A DNA stretch of 64,000 nt, taken from the NCBI RefSeq assembly GCF_042434915.1, contig NZ_CP170198.1, forward strand, positions 806,001-870,000, in the 5' to 3' direction. The notes under the pieces are model-generated. The model searched no databases, was not told where the DNA came from, and was given only the letters and a program-made list of their open reading frames with translations. The DNA comes from Aquimarina sp042434915 (lineage in GTDB: Bacteria > Bacteroidota > Bacteroidia > Flavobacteriales > Flavobacteriaceae). This document shows, in pieces, positions 1 to 9,660 of the stretch. The position numbers and the translations under genes are program-made. Numbering within the stretch: the stretch's first letter is position 1; every line of letters starts with the position of its first letter.

Positions 1-38
1 TGGCAGATATCTTTCACAAGGTTTCTGGATAATGTCAT
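1..38 (-). CDS. possible 5' end of a gene leaving the window
   Basis: An ATG at 38-36 on the minus strand opens twelve codons (MTLSRNLVKDIC) to the window edge without a stop. It is preceded by a GAGG box at a normal Shine-Dalgarno distance. It would lie downstream of mnmE on the same strand. Too short to identify; it may be spurious. Confidence 0.25.
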   Translation of the reverse strand, partial: MTLSRNLVKDIC

Positions 39-145
39 AAACTTTCCTCAAAAATCAAATAGTTCCAACTAAAAAAGGTAATCACTGCTAAAAATAAACG
101 TTAATTTCATTAATAAAGGCGCACAATTGTAATCTTTAAATGGTT

Positions 146-1537
146 CTACTTACCAATACAGAAGTTAGCAAAAATATTACCTAATAAATCATCGCTTGTG
201 ATCTCACCAGTAATTTCGCCAAAATGGTACAACGCTTGGCGTATATCAATAGCCATAAGATCTCCAGACAAACCAGAATTGAGACCGTATTGAACTTTTT
301 GTATTTCTTCTAAAGCTTTAAGTAAGGCATCGTAATGTCTTGAATTAGTGACGATAGTTTCATTCGTATGTAGCGCACCTGTATTTACAAAGTCTAATAG
401 TTGTGTCTTAAGGACTTCGACTCCAACGTTTTGTTTTGCAGATAGTAACAAAAGATTAGGAATCTCAGTAGAAAGATGCTGTTGCTGCTCTTGGGATAAA
501 GTATCAATTTTATTCGCTACTATTACCAAGGGTTTTAAGGGATATTGATTTTTAATTTTACCCACTTCAATTTTTAATGCGTGTAAGCGATCTTTAGTTA
601 ATATCGAACTATCAAAAAGATATATGATAACTTGTGCTTGCTCTATTTTCTCAAAAGTTTTTTTAATACCTATACTCTCAACAATATCTTTGGTGTCACG
701 AATACCAGCAGTATCAATAAATCTAAAACCGATACCTCCTATAACAATTTCATCCTCAATAGTATCTCGTGTGGTACCTGCTATTTCAGAAACAATAGCA
801 CGTTCTTCATTTAGCAATGCATTGAGCAGGGTTGATTTTCCAACGTTAGGTTCTCCTACTATTGCTACAGGAATACCATTTTTAATAACATTACCCATTG
901 CAAAAGAGTCAATAAGTCTTTTTAAAACAGTGGTAATTTTTGTAAGCAATGTCTCAAATTGCGTACGATCAGCAAACTCAACATCTTCTTCGGCAAAATC
1001 AAGTTCTAGTTCTATCAAAGAAGCAAAATTTAGTAATTCATCGCGAAGCTGTTTAATCTCACTGCTAAAACCGCCTCTCATTTGCTGCATGGCAATTTGA
1101 TGTGATGCTTCAGAATCGGAAGCAATCAAATCTGCTACGGCTTCTGCCTGTGATAAATCTAGTTTACCGTTAATAAATGCACGTAAGGTAAATTCTCCTG
1201 CTTGTGCCATGCGACATCCCTTACGCAACAATAGTTGTATGATTTCTTGTTGTATATAACTAGATCCGTGACAAGAGATCTCAACAGTAGGTTCCCCTGT
1301 ATACGAATTGGTGCCTTTAAAAATAGAAATCAAAACCTCATCCAATACACGATCATCATTCATGATATGTCCTAGATGTATCGTATGTGTTTTTTGTTTT
1401 TTTAGGTCTTTGCCATGAACCGATCTAAATATTGATGCACTAATTGAGATGGCGTCTAGACCCGAAACTCGAATCACTGCAATAGCCCCTGAGCCAGAAG
1501 CTGTAGCCAACGCTACTATCGTATCATTTGAAATCAT
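146..1537 (-). CDS. mnmE: tRNA uridine-5-carboxymethylaminomethyl(34) synthesis GTPase MnmE
   Basis: MnmE works with MnmG to add the (carboxymethyl)aminomethyl group to U34 of tRNAs reading two-family-box codons, in the cytoplasm. The 463-residue length is normal. The N-terminal folate-binding domain covers roughly residues 1-120. A helical domain is split around a G domain with G1 GEPNVGKS at 228-235, the GTTRDT switch at about 254-259, DTAG at 275-278 and an NKID motif near 343. The C-terminus is CIGK, which carries the invariant cysteine of the family. The ATG at 1537 gives the standard N-terminus ending in the ATASGSGAIAVIR stretch. It is monocistronic here, with amt upstream on the same strand 73 bases away. 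Nothing is unusual; confidence is high from motif order and length. Confidence 0.97.
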   Translation of the reverse strand: MISNDTIVALATASGSGAIAVIRVSGLDAISISASIFRSVHGKDLKKQKTHTIHLGHIMNDDRVLDEVLISIFKGTNSYTGEPTVEISCHGSSYIQQEIIQLLLRKGCRMAQAGEFTLRAFINGKLDLSQAEAVADLIASDSEASHQIAMQQMRGGFSSEIKQLRDELLNFASLIELELDFAEEDVEFADRTQFETLLTKITTVLKRLIDSFAMGNVIKNGIPVAIVGEPNVGKSTLLNALLNEERAIVSEIAGTTRDTIEDEIVIGGIGFRFIDTAGIRDTKDIVESIGIKKTFEKIEQAQVIIYLFDSSILTKDRLHALKIEVGKIKNQYPLKPLVIVANKIDTLSQEQQQHLSTEIPNLLLLSAKQNVGVEVLKTQLLDFVNTGALHTNETIVTNSRHYDALLKALEEIQKVQYGLNSGLSGDLMAIDIRQALYHFGEITGEITSDDLLGNIFANFCIGK

Positions 1538-1609
1538 GCCTGCAAAATTACATAAATTTTAAAGGGAATGATAAAAATACAACAGGAAAACCATCACATT
1601 AGCAAAGAG

Positions 1610-2866
1610 CTAATGTTGGTTTGTTCTAAAATCTGAATAAGCTTCCATCCCATGCTCGTGAGTGTCCAAACCATCCATCTCTTCTTTTTCGGTTACTCTT
1701 AGACCTAAGGTAATTTTTATAATTTTTAAAAACAATAATGAAAAAAAGATGCAAAATACTCCAATAATTGAAACTCCCAGTAGTTGTACTATAAATTGAT
1801 CAAAACCAGCCTTGTGTCCAAATATCCCCACAGCTAGGGTACCCCAAATACCGCAAATTAAATGTACAGCAATAGCACCTACAGGATCATCTAGACGTAG
1901 GTTATCGATTAAACTAATGCCAAATACAATCACAATTCCAGCAATTAATCCAATCATAATGGCATTGTTGGGACTCATTTGATCGGCACCTGCAGTAATT
2001 GCAACAAGCCCTCCCAAAATACCATTTAGAAACATGGTGATATCATAATTTTTATAGCGCAAGGTAGAGAAGATAAAAGCAGTCACACCTCCCGCTGCAG
2101 CAGCTAGTGAAGTAGTTACAAGAGTCAAAGAGGTAGCTGCAGGATCTGCAGATAATACAGATCCACCATTAAAACCAAACCAACCTAACCATAAAATCAA
2201 TACCCCCGCAGACGCCATGGGTATATTATGACCAGGAATTACTAGTGGTTTTCCTTGCTCATTAAACTTACCCAGTCTAGGTCCCAAAAAGTAAACGGCA
2301 ATCAAAGCAGCCCAACCACCAACAGAGTGTACAAGGGTAGATCCTGCAAAATCATGAAAACCCTTAGCTTCTCCAATCTCCAAGGTAGATAAAAAACCAC
2401 CGCCCCATAACCAAGAACCTACTATTGGATAAATTAATCCGATATATACAATTGTAAAGATCATAAAGCTACCCAACTTTATCCGTTCTGCAACAGCACC
2501 AGATACTATGGTAGCCGCGGTTGCAGCAAACATGCCTTGAAAAAGAAAATCTGTCCAAAACGTATAACCTGTATTATATGTCAAGTCTAGATTTCCTTCT
2601 TTGGTAAGTGGAGAATTTAAACCAAATCCGTTGAATTTAAAAACTCCATAGCTGTCTGATTCAAAACCTGGGTACATAAGATTAAATCCTACTAAGCAGT
2701 ATAAAAGTAGCCCTATGCATATAATAAATAGGTTTTTGAACAAAATATTAATTGTATTTTTTTGACGAGTTAAGCCAATTTCTAGAAAAGAAAAACCAAG
2801 ATGCATAAAAAAGACTAGCGCAGTACAAATCATCATCCAGACATTATTTACAATAAGCGTTTCCAT
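1610..2866 (-). CDS. amt: ammonium transporter (Amt family)
   Basis: Inner-membrane channel for ammonium/ammonia uptake. The 418-residue protein is almost entirely hydrophobic, with about eleven membrane segments. It carries the Amt signature around residues 171-184 (HDFAGSTLVHSVGG), with the pore histidine at 180, and a second in-membrane histidine in the VHLICGIWG segment. There is no obvious cleaved signal peptide; the N-terminus enters the membrane directly. The gene lies 45 bases downstream of a P-II gene on the same strand, the classic glnK-amtB pairing in which P-II plugs the channel when nitrogen is plentiful. The glutamate synthase genes are divergent, so the block covers uptake, sensing and assimilation of ammonium. 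Confidence 0.96.
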   Translation of the reverse strand: METLIVNNVWMMICTALVFFMHLGFSFLEIGLTRQKNTINILFKNLFIICIGLLLYCLVGFNLMYPGFESDSYGVFKFNGFGLNSPLTKEGNLDLTYNTGYTFWTDFLFQGMFAATAATIVSGAVAERIKLGSFMIFTIVYIGLIYPIVGSWLWGGGFLSTLEIGEAKGFHDFAGSTLVHSVGGWAALIAVYFLGPRLGKFNEQGKPLVIPGHNIPMASAGVLILWLGWFGFNGGSVLSADPAATSLTLVTTSLAAAAGGVTAFIFSTLRYKNYDITMFLNGILGGLVAITAGADQMSPNNAIMIGLIAGIVIVFGISLIDNLRLDDPVGAIAVHLICGIWGTLAVGIFGHKAGFDQFIVQLLGVSIIGVFCIFFSLLFLKIIKITLGLRVTEKEEMDGLDTHEHGMEAYSDFRTNQH

Positions 2867-2911
2867 TATATAATATGATTTTTTTTAGTTTGGATAGTAA
2901 TAGTAATAGGA

Positions 2912-3250
2912 TTAGGATAAGGTTGCTATCCCTTTGGTCGAAGTACGTATTCGATAGGCTTCGGTAATTTCTGATACAAAAATTTTACCATCACCAACAT
3001 CTCCTGTCTTTGCAGCAGCAAGTATAGCCTCAATAGCATCACTTTCTTTATTATCGGGCACTACTAACGATATAAATCTACGTTGTATATCAGAAGTGCT
3101 ATAAGAAACACCTCGATAAACACTTCCTTTTTTTTCGTTGCCTACACCAGTAACATCCCAATATGAAAAAAAAGTTATTTCTACTGCGTGCAGTGCTTCT
3201 TTTACCTTACGATATTTTGATCGTCTTATAATAGCTTCGATTTTCTTCAT
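2912..3250 (-). CDS. glnK: P-II family nitrogen regulator
   Basis: Trimeric nitrogen and energy sensor of 112 residues, the usual P-II length. The T-loop spans about residues 36-55. The position of the classical uridylylated Tyr51 is filled by Tyr50 (RGVSY), but the surrounding T-loop differs from the proteobacterial consensus. The GDGKIFV signature is at 87-93 and is followed by a C-terminal RIRT box. Its place 5' of amt in one transcription unit argues for the GlnK role of gating Amt, and the divergent gltBD suggests shared nitrogen control. The symbol glnK rather than glnB is inferred from linkage to amt. Tyr50 makes uridylylation possible, but nothing here shows it. Confidence 0.95.
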   Translation of the reverse strand: MKKIEAIIRRSKYRKVKEALHAVEITFFSYWDVTGVGNEKKGSVYRGVSYSTSDIQRRFISLVVPDNKESDAIEAILAAAKTGDVGDGKIFVSEITEAYRIRTSTKGIATLS

Positions 3251-3296
3251 AAACTAAAGTGATATGTTGATTTGATGTAAAACTATATTTTTTTAT

Positions 3297-3326
3297 TTTA
3301 CACCCTATAAAATACAGGGGTGTAAA
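3297..3326. promoter_or_regulatory. inverted repeat between divergent glnK-amt and gltBD
   Basis: A 9-bp perfect inverted repeat, TTTACACCC (3297-3305) and GGGTGTAAA (3318-3326), with a 12-base spacer. It lies 47 bases upstream of the glnK start, in the 377 bases between glnK and gltB. The position suits an operator for a dimeric regulator acting on both directions. A terminator is less likely because both sides are gene starts. The function is inferred. Confidence 0.4.
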
Positions 3327-3627
3327 AAGCATTTTTATTTAATTTTAAATTATTACCCTTAAAAATTGATATTAATTAAATTAATTAATCTTAAAAACAG
3401 AATATGATAATCGTTGTGATTTAAGGTTGAGGTGTTCCTTATATTTTTTTGAATTGGTATTATTAAAATCTCATTTTGAGAGGTTCATTTTGAGATTTTG
3501 GTATTCAGCAATAGCCATTTTTATTGACTTCCAAAAAATGATTGCTATTGATTTATTTTTTCGTTGGTTTTCAATACGTTTCCTTAATTTAAGCTTTCCA
3601 AAAAAAGGTACAAAACAACGCAACTAT

Positions 3628-6600
3628 ATGAAACAACAAGGATTATATCGTACAGAATTTGAACATGATGCCTGTGGTGCAGGGTTTATATGCAGTCTCA
3701 AAGGTGAAACTTCTAATACTATAATCCATAAAGCTTTGGAGATCTTAGATAGGCTTGAACATAGAGGCGCAGTTAGCTCTGATGGAAGAACTGGCGATGG
3801 TGCGGGAATCTTAATTGACATTCCGTATGACTTTTTTCAACAAGTTTGTCCGTTTAAATTACCCAAAAACGGAGAGTATGCGGTAAGCAATGTTTTTTTA
3901 CCTAGAAAAGATAATCAGCGTGAATATTGTATTCAAATTCTGGAGGATTGCATACAGGAGCAAGGTTTACAAGTACTCGGGTGGAGAGATTTACCAGTGG
4001 ATCCTAGTTGTTTAGGAAAGATAGCCGCCAATACACAACCCAATATTAAACAGGTTTTTATAGGCAAAGGTTCCTTGCAATTAACCGAATTTGAATTTAA
4101 TCTCAAGTTATTTGTACTTCGTAAAAAGACAGAACAATTAATCTATCGTTCCAAATTATCCGAGCAGTCTTACTTCTATGTACCTAGTCTTTCTACCAAA
4201 ACGTTGATATATAAAGGTCTGCTAATGCCAAACGATATTAAACTATATTATAAAGATCTGTTAGATAATAGGGTAGTAACACGTTTGGCTTTGGTTCATC
4301 AACGTTTTTCTACTAATACATTTCCTACATGGGACTTAGCGCAACCATTTCGATATATGTGTCATAATGGAGAGATAAATACGTTACGAGGTAATATATC
4401 TCGTATGCGATCAAGAGAAGAGTTGTTAGAGAGTCCTTGGTTTGGAGAAGATATAAAAGCAATTTTACCAGTAGTCTTACCAGGAAAATCAGATTCAGCG
4501 TCTATGGACATGGTGGTCGAACTTTTGTTGATGACTGGTAGATCTCTTCCCGAAGTTATGATGCTATTAGTTCCCGAAGCTTGGGAAAAAAACTCTCAGA
4601 TGTCTGATGCTAAAAGAGCTTTTTATGAGTTTCATGCATGTATGATGGAGCCGTGGGATGGTCCCGCATCTATACCGTTTACCGACGGAAATTATATTGG
4701 AGCAATTCTGGATCGTAATGGACTTAGACCTTCCCGTTATTCGGTCACCAAAGATGGATTTGTGGTTATGTCATCTGAAACAGGTGTGCTAGAGCTTGCT
4801 CCTCAAAATATAGTAAAGCATGGTAGGTTGGAGCCTGGTAAAATGTTTTTGGTGGATATGTTACAAGGACGAATTATTGATGATGAAGAAATCAAAGAAA
4901 AAATAGTTAATGCGCAACCCTACCGGCAGTGGCTCGATACCCATATGGTGCATCTTAAAAATATAGCATATAACACATGTCCGCTATTTATAGGTGAAGA
5001 ATCTGTGGATAAAAGAATGCAAATTTTTGGATATACGGTAGAGGATGTTAACCGAATAATTCTACCAATGAGTCAACAGGCAAAAGAACCTATTGGTTCA
5101 ATGGGTACAGATACGCCCATTGCAGTATTATCAGAACAACCACAATTACTTTACAATTACTTTAAACAATTGTTTGCACAGGTGACCAACCCTCCTTTGG
5201 ATGGAATCCGTGAAGATTTAATCACAGATATTAGTCTAACCTTAGGAGCAGATGTCAACATTTTTGAAACAACACCACGCCATTGTAATAAACTAAAAAT
5301 ACAGAATCCAGTTATATCCAAAGAAGACTTGGACAAGATTAAGACGTATACCAAGAACGGTTTTAAGGTTACCGAAGTTTCTATACTGTATAACATTAAT
5401 AAAGGGCTTAATGGTATAGAAGATGCCTTGTCACTTATCATAAAAACCGTTATAGAGGCAATTGATTCGGGGAGTAATATTATAATTTTATCAGATCGAA
5501 AAGTTAGTAAACACCGTGCACCCATACCTGCACTACTTGCGTGCTCCTATGTCAATAGTAAGTTGCAATTGCTGAACAAAAGATCCCAAGTAAGTCTTAT
5601 TATCGAATCTGGAGAACCCCGTGAGGTACATCATTTTGCCTTGCTTTTTGGGTATGGTGCCAGTGCCATCAATCCTTATTTGGTCAATGAGATTATTACA
5701 AAAGAGTTAGAAAACGATGCGAGTACAGATATCACTGCTGCTCAGGCAATTTCTAATTTTAATCTTGCTGTAGGTAAAGGTGTACTTAAGATTATGAATA
5801 AAATAGGAATCTCTACCTTAAATTCATATCGAGGATCACAACTTTTTGAGTGTGTGGGTATCAATTCTAAAACAACAGCGACCTATTTCCCTAATACAGT
5901 ATCTAGAATTGAGGGTATTGGGATCAAAGAAATAGAAAAAGAAATCGCTAAACGGCATACCAACGCTTTTTCTATCACATCTGCTGCTACTACCAATTCT
6001 TTGAATATTGGGGGACAGTACAAATGGAGGCGTAATGGGGAGAAACACCAATTTAATCCACTTACGGTAGCTAAGCTTCAACAGGCTGTGAGAGACAACA
6101 ATCCCAAAACATACAAAGAATATTCAAAGTTAATCAATGAGCAATCAAAGCAGTTAATGACGATTAGAGGCTTAATGGAATTTTCTAATTATGATCCAAT
6201 TCCTATAGAGGAGGTAGAGCCTTGGACCGATATCGTTAAGCGCTTTAAAACAGGCGCGATGTCATACGGCTCTATAAGTAAAGAAGCGCATGAAAACCTT
6301 GCTATTGCTATGAATCGCATAGGAGGTAAAAGTAATTCTGGAGAAGGAGGAGAAGACCCAAAACGCTTTTATAAAAATGTTGATGGAGATTGGAAAAATA
6401 GCGCTATAAAACAAGTCGCTTCTGGACGTTTTGGGGTTACTTCAAATTACTTAACCAACGCAAGTGAGATACAAATTAAGATGGCTCAAGGAGCAAAACC
6501 AGGTGAGGGTGGACATTTACCTGGGCCCAAGGTGAATGCTGCTATTGCAAATACTCGTAATGCTACTCCTTATGTAGGTTTGATCTCCCCACCGCCTCAT

Positions 6601-8130
6601 CATGATATTTATTCAATCGAAGATTTATCTCAATTAATTTATGACCTCAAATCAGCGAATAGATCTGCTCGTATCAATGTAAAATTAGTTTCAGAGATGG
6701 GGGTAGGGACAGTCGCAGCCGGCGTGGCAAAAGCAAAAGCAGATGTTATACTGATTTCAGGCTTTGATGGTGGTACAGGAGCAGCACCGCTAACTTCACT
6801 ACGACATGCAGGATTGCCTTGGGAACTTGGACTTGCCGAAGCCCAACAAACACTGGTGGGTAATGATTTACGTAATCGAGTAGTTGTCGAGTGTGACGGG
6901 CAGCTTAAAACAGGAAGGGATGTGGCTATAGCCTGTCTATTGGGTGCCGAGGAGTTTGGATTTGCCACCGCCCCGTTAGTAGCATCAGGTTGTGTTATGA
7001 TGCGAGTATGTCACTTAAATACATGCCCCGTGGGTATAGCTACTCAAAACCCAGAGTTACGTAAAAAATTTAAAGGAAAACCAGAACATGTAATTAACTA
7101 TATGTATTTCGTTGCTCAAGAATTACGAGAGATCATGGCGCAGTTAGGATTTAGATCTATTGATGAAATGGTAGGACAAGTTCAAAAAATAAACAGCGTA
7201 TCGGTATTGGATCATTACAAAGCTTCAGGAATTGATATTTCACCTATTTTGCATAAAGTAAACGTGGCTCCCGATGTAAAAGTACATCATACTACCTCAC
7301 AGGATCATCACCTTCAAAAAGCATTAGACTTTACAATTTTAAAGGAAGCACATCCTGCAATTTTCAGAAAAGAAAAACTAACCTTAACACATAACATAAA
7401 GAATACAGATAGAGCAGTAGGCGCTATTTTAAGTAATGAGATTTCCAAAATTTATGGCGCCAGTGGCTTACCTGATAATACGCTCAAAATTAAATTCAAC
7501 GGGGCCGCTGGTCAAAGCTTTGGAGCTTTTGCAACACGGGGTCTTACACTTATTGTTAATGGGACGACCAACGATTATTTGGGAAAAGGTTTATCGGGCG
7601 CCAGAGTCGTTGTACGTGTACCAGAAGGAACAACATTTATACCTCACGAGAATGTAATTACAGGTAATGTTACCTTGTATGGCGCTACCTCTGGAGAGGT
7701 TTTTATAAACGGAAAAGCTGGAGAGCGTTTTTGTGTACGCAACTCGGGCGCATTGGCAGTTGTCGAGGGAGTAGGGGATCACGGCTGCGAATATATGACG
7801 GGTGGGGTCGCTGTCATTCTTGGAGAAGTAGGACGTAATTTTGGAGCAGGCATGTCTGGCGGACTAGCCTATGTGTACGACAGTAATACTTCCTTTAACG
7901 ATCAATGCGGTAATCGTGATTTAAATATTGAACCTGTTACTGTGGCAGAGGACCGTATGATATTAAAGCACTACATAACACAGCATTTTGATGCGACTTT
8001 GAGTCCACAAGCGCAGCATATTTTATCTCATTGGGAAGAGGAAATTAAACATTTTAAAAAAGTGACACCAGAAGAATACAGACAAGCATTGTTACGTCTA
8101 GAACAAGAGAAGCAAATAGCCAACGCATAA
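3628..8130 (+). CDS. gltB: glutamate synthase, large (alpha) subunit
   Basis: Converts glutamine and 2-oxoglutarate into two glutamates together with GltD. The open frame reaches back to a TTG at 3427, but the ATG at 3628 fits the family. It places the N-terminal nucleophile at Cys16 (EHDACGAGF) after a 15-residue propeptide that would be removed by processing. This gives 1500 residues, the normal length. Domains in order are the class II amidotransferase (about 16-420), a central domain, the FMN-binding synthase domain (about 790-1190) with GEGGEDP and GGTGAAP motifs and a 3Fe-4S cluster motif of three cysteines (CHLNTCPVGIA), and the C-terminal GXGXG beta-helix. gltD follows after 9 bases. 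The 200-base leader has no convincing upstream start. Confidence 0.97.
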   Translation: MKQQGLYRTEFEHDACGAGFICSLKGETSNTIIHKALEILDRLEHRGAVSSDGRTGDGAGILIDIPYDFFQQVCPFKLPKNGEYAVSNVFLPRKDNQREYCIQILEDCIQEQGLQVLGWRDLPVDPSCLGKIAANTQPNIKQVFIGKGSLQLTEFEFNLKLFVLRKKTEQLIYRSKLSEQSYFYVPSLSTKTLIYKGLLMPNDIKLYYKDLLDNRVVTRLALVHQRFSTNTFPTWDLAQPFRYMCHNGEINTLRGNISRMRSREELLESPWFGEDIKAILPVVLPGKSDSASMDMVVELLLMTGRSLPEVMMLLVPEAWEKNSQMSDAKRAFYEFHACMMEPWDGPASIPFTDGNYIGAILDRNGLRPSRYSVTKDGFVVMSSETGVLELAPQNIVKHGRLEPGKMFLVDMLQGRIIDDEEIKEKIVNAQPYRQWLDTHMVHLKNIAYNTCPLFIGEESVDKRMQIFGYTVEDVNRIILPMSQQAKEPIGSMGTDTPIAVLSEQPQLLYNYFKQLFAQVTNPPLDGIREDLITDISLTLGADVNIFETTPRHCNKLKIQNPVISKEDLDKIKTYTKNGFKVTEVSILYNINKGLNGIEDALSLIIKTVIEAIDSGSNIIILSDRKVSKHRAPIPALLACSYVNSKLQLLNKRSQVSLIIESGEPREVHHFALLFGYGASAINPYLVNEIITKELENDASTDITAAQAISNFNLAVGKGVLKIMNKIGISTLNSYRGSQLFECVGINSKTTATYFPNTVSRIEGIGIKEIEKEIAKRHTNAFSITSAATTNSLNIGGQYKWRRNGEKHQFNPLTVAKLQQAVRDNNPKTYKEYSKLINEQSKQLMTIRGLMEFSNYDPIPIEEVEPWTDIVKRFKTGAMSYGSISKEAHENLAIAMNRIGGKSNSGEGGEDPKRFYKNVDGDWKNSAIKQVASGRFGVTSNYLTNASEIQIKMAQGAKPGEGGHLPGPKVNAAIANTRNATPYVGLISPPPHHDIYSIEDLSQLIYDLKSANRSARINVKLVSEMGVGTVAAGVAKAKADVILISGFDGGTGAAPLTSLRHAGLPWELGLAEAQQTLVGNDLRNRVVVECDGQLKTGRDVAIACLLGAEEFGFATAPLVASGCVMMRVCHLNTCPVGIATQNPELRKKFKGKPEHVINYMYFVAQELREIMAQLGFRSIDEMVGQVQKINSVSVLDHYKASGIDISPILHKVNVAPDVKVHHTTSQDHHLQKALDFTILKEAHPAIFRKEKLTLTHNIKNTDRAVGAILSNEISKIYGASGLPDNTLKIKFNGAAGQSFGAFATRGLTLIVNGTTNDYLGKGLSGARVVVRVPEGTTFIPHENVITGNVTLYGATSGEVFINGKAGERFCVRNSGALAVVEGVGDHGCEYMTGGVAVILGEVGRNFGAGMSGGLAYVYDSNTSFNDQCGNRDLNIEPVTVAEDRMILKHYITQHFDATLSPQAQHILSHWEEEIKHFKKVTPEEYRQALLRLEQEKQIANA

Positions 8131-8139
8131 AAAAATAGT

Positions 8140-9603
8140 ATGGGAAAAATAACTGGATTTTTAGAATACGAGCGAGTTACCGAAGCTTATAGTGAGGTTG
8201 CAGAGCGCATCAAAACATATAACGAATTTACACAGCCGTTACCCCAAGATAGTTTAAAAAAACAAGGAGCACGCTGTATGGATTGCGGGATTCCATTTTG
8301 TCATAGTGGATGTCCTTTAGGTAATTTAATTCCAGATTTTAATGATGCAGTGTATAGGGGTAAGTGGAAAGAAGCTTCACGACTATTGCATACGACAAAT
8401 AATTTTCCTGAATTTACAGGAAGACTCTGTCCTGCACCTTGCGAAGCGGCGTGTGTTTTAGGAATTAATGAAGATCCTGTGGCTATTGAAACTATCGAAA
8501 AAAACATTGTTGAACGTGCCTTTTCTGAAGGGTGGATAAGCCCACAAACTCCGTTAACCAAATCTGGTAAACGAATCGCCATCATAGGTTCTGGTCCTTC
8601 TGGTTTGGCAGCAGCACAACAACTTAATCTAGCAGGACATGAGGTTACTGTGTATGAAAGGGATGCTTACGTGGGCGGACTTTTACGGTACGGAATTCCT
8701 GACTTTAAACTAGAGAAACACATAATCGAACGACGTATTGATATCCTTATGGATGAAGGGGTGCATTTTAAAACTAACTGCGAGGTTGGTAAAGACATTA
8801 CCATAACCCATCTTAATGAACAGTATGATGCGATACTACTATGTACAGGAGCTAATCAATCAAGATTGTTATCTGTTCCAGGTAGTTCAAATGCAGGGGT
8901 GATACCCGCCATGCAATTTTTGGCACAGAGTAACAAAAGAGTTTCTGGGCAAGCATTTAGTGAAGACGAGTTGGTAGCAACAGGAAAGCGCGTTATTGTC
9001 ATTGGAGGTGGTGATACGGGGTCCGATTGTATAGGAACCGCTATACGGCAAGGTGCTACATCAGTTATCAATTTTGAAATTATGGCGAAGGCTCCTAACA
9101 CGCGGCCAAAAGATCAACCTTGGCCCTATTGGCCTATGCGATTACGCACCAGTAGTTCGCACGAAGAGGGGGTAGCGCGTAACTGGGCGGTTGCTACCAA
9201 AGAAATTTTAACCCATAACGATGGCACCTTAAAAGGGATAGTCACTGTACAAGTTACTTGGAAAAAAAAGGATGGACGCCTTACTATGATCGAAGTTCCA
9301 GATACTCAAAAAGAATGGCCCTGCGATATGGTACTATTAGCAATGGGTTTTTTGGGTCCAGATCCTAAACTAGCTGAAGCTGCTGGACTCGCTACCGATC
9401 AACGTACTAATTATAAAGCTTCACCAGAAAATTATAAGACCAATGTACCCAAAATTTTTGCAGCTGGTGATGCTCGTAGAGGACAGTCCCTAATTGTATG
9501 GGCAATCTCTGAGGGACGAGAGGCGGCCTATCACATTGATACTTACCTTATGGGATCCTCCAACTTGCCACGTAAGGGTGAGGGTGATTTACCACGGGTG
9601 TAA
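8140..9603 (+). CDS. gltD: glutamate synthase, small (beta) subunit
   Basis: NADPH-oxidising, FAD-containing subunit that delivers electrons to GltB. The 487-residue length is typical. Two N-terminal cysteine clusters are seen for 4Fe-4S centres: CMDCGIPFCHSGCP near residues 47-60 and CPAPCEAAC near 98-106. They are followed by a FAD dinucleotide fold (IAIIGSGPSGLAAA, about 148-161), an NADPH fold (GGGDTGSDC, about 288-296) and a C-terminal GD box (FAAGDARRGQSLIVWA). It is co-transcribed with gltB (9-base gap) and closes with an intrinsic terminator just downstream. Confidence 0.97.
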   Translation: MGKITGFLEYERVTEAYSEVAERIKTYNEFTQPLPQDSLKKQGARCMDCGIPFCHSGCPLGNLIPDFNDAVYRGKWKEASRLLHTTNNFPEFTGRLCPAPCEAACVLGINEDPVAIETIEKNIVERAFSEGWISPQTPLTKSGKRIAIIGSGPSGLAAAQQLNLAGHEVTVYERDAYVGGLLRYGIPDFKLEKHIIERRIDILMDEGVHFKTNCEVGKDITITHLNEQYDAILLCTGANQSRLLSVPGSSNAGVIPAMQFLAQSNKRVSGQAFSEDELVATGKRVIVIGGGDTGSDCIGTAIRQGATSVINFEIMAKAPNTRPKDQPWPYWPMRLRTSSSHEEGVARNWAVATKEILTHNDGTLKGIVTVQVTWKKKDGRLTMIEVPDTQKEWPCDMVLLAMGFLGPDPKLAEAAGLATDQRTNYKASPENYKTNVPKIFAAGDARRGQSLIVWAISEGREAAYHIDTYLMGSSNLPRKGEGDLPRV

Positions 9604-9624
9604 ATAAACCATAGTAATTAAAAA

Positions 9625-9654
9625 AGCAGCGTCTTTACTAGCGCTGCTTTTTTT
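9625..9654 (+). terminator. intrinsic terminator after gltBD
   Basis: Perfect 7-bp stem AGCAGCG (9625-9631) with CGCTGCT (9642-9648), a 10-base loop and a T-run. It starts 22 bases after the gltD stop. Confidence 0.85.
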
Positions 9655-9660
9655 GGTTTA

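Noticed and set aside
3427..3627. N-terminal extension of GltB from a TTG codon
   Set aside because: It would put 82 residues before the catalytic cysteine. The ATG at 3628 gives the family-typical short propeptide.
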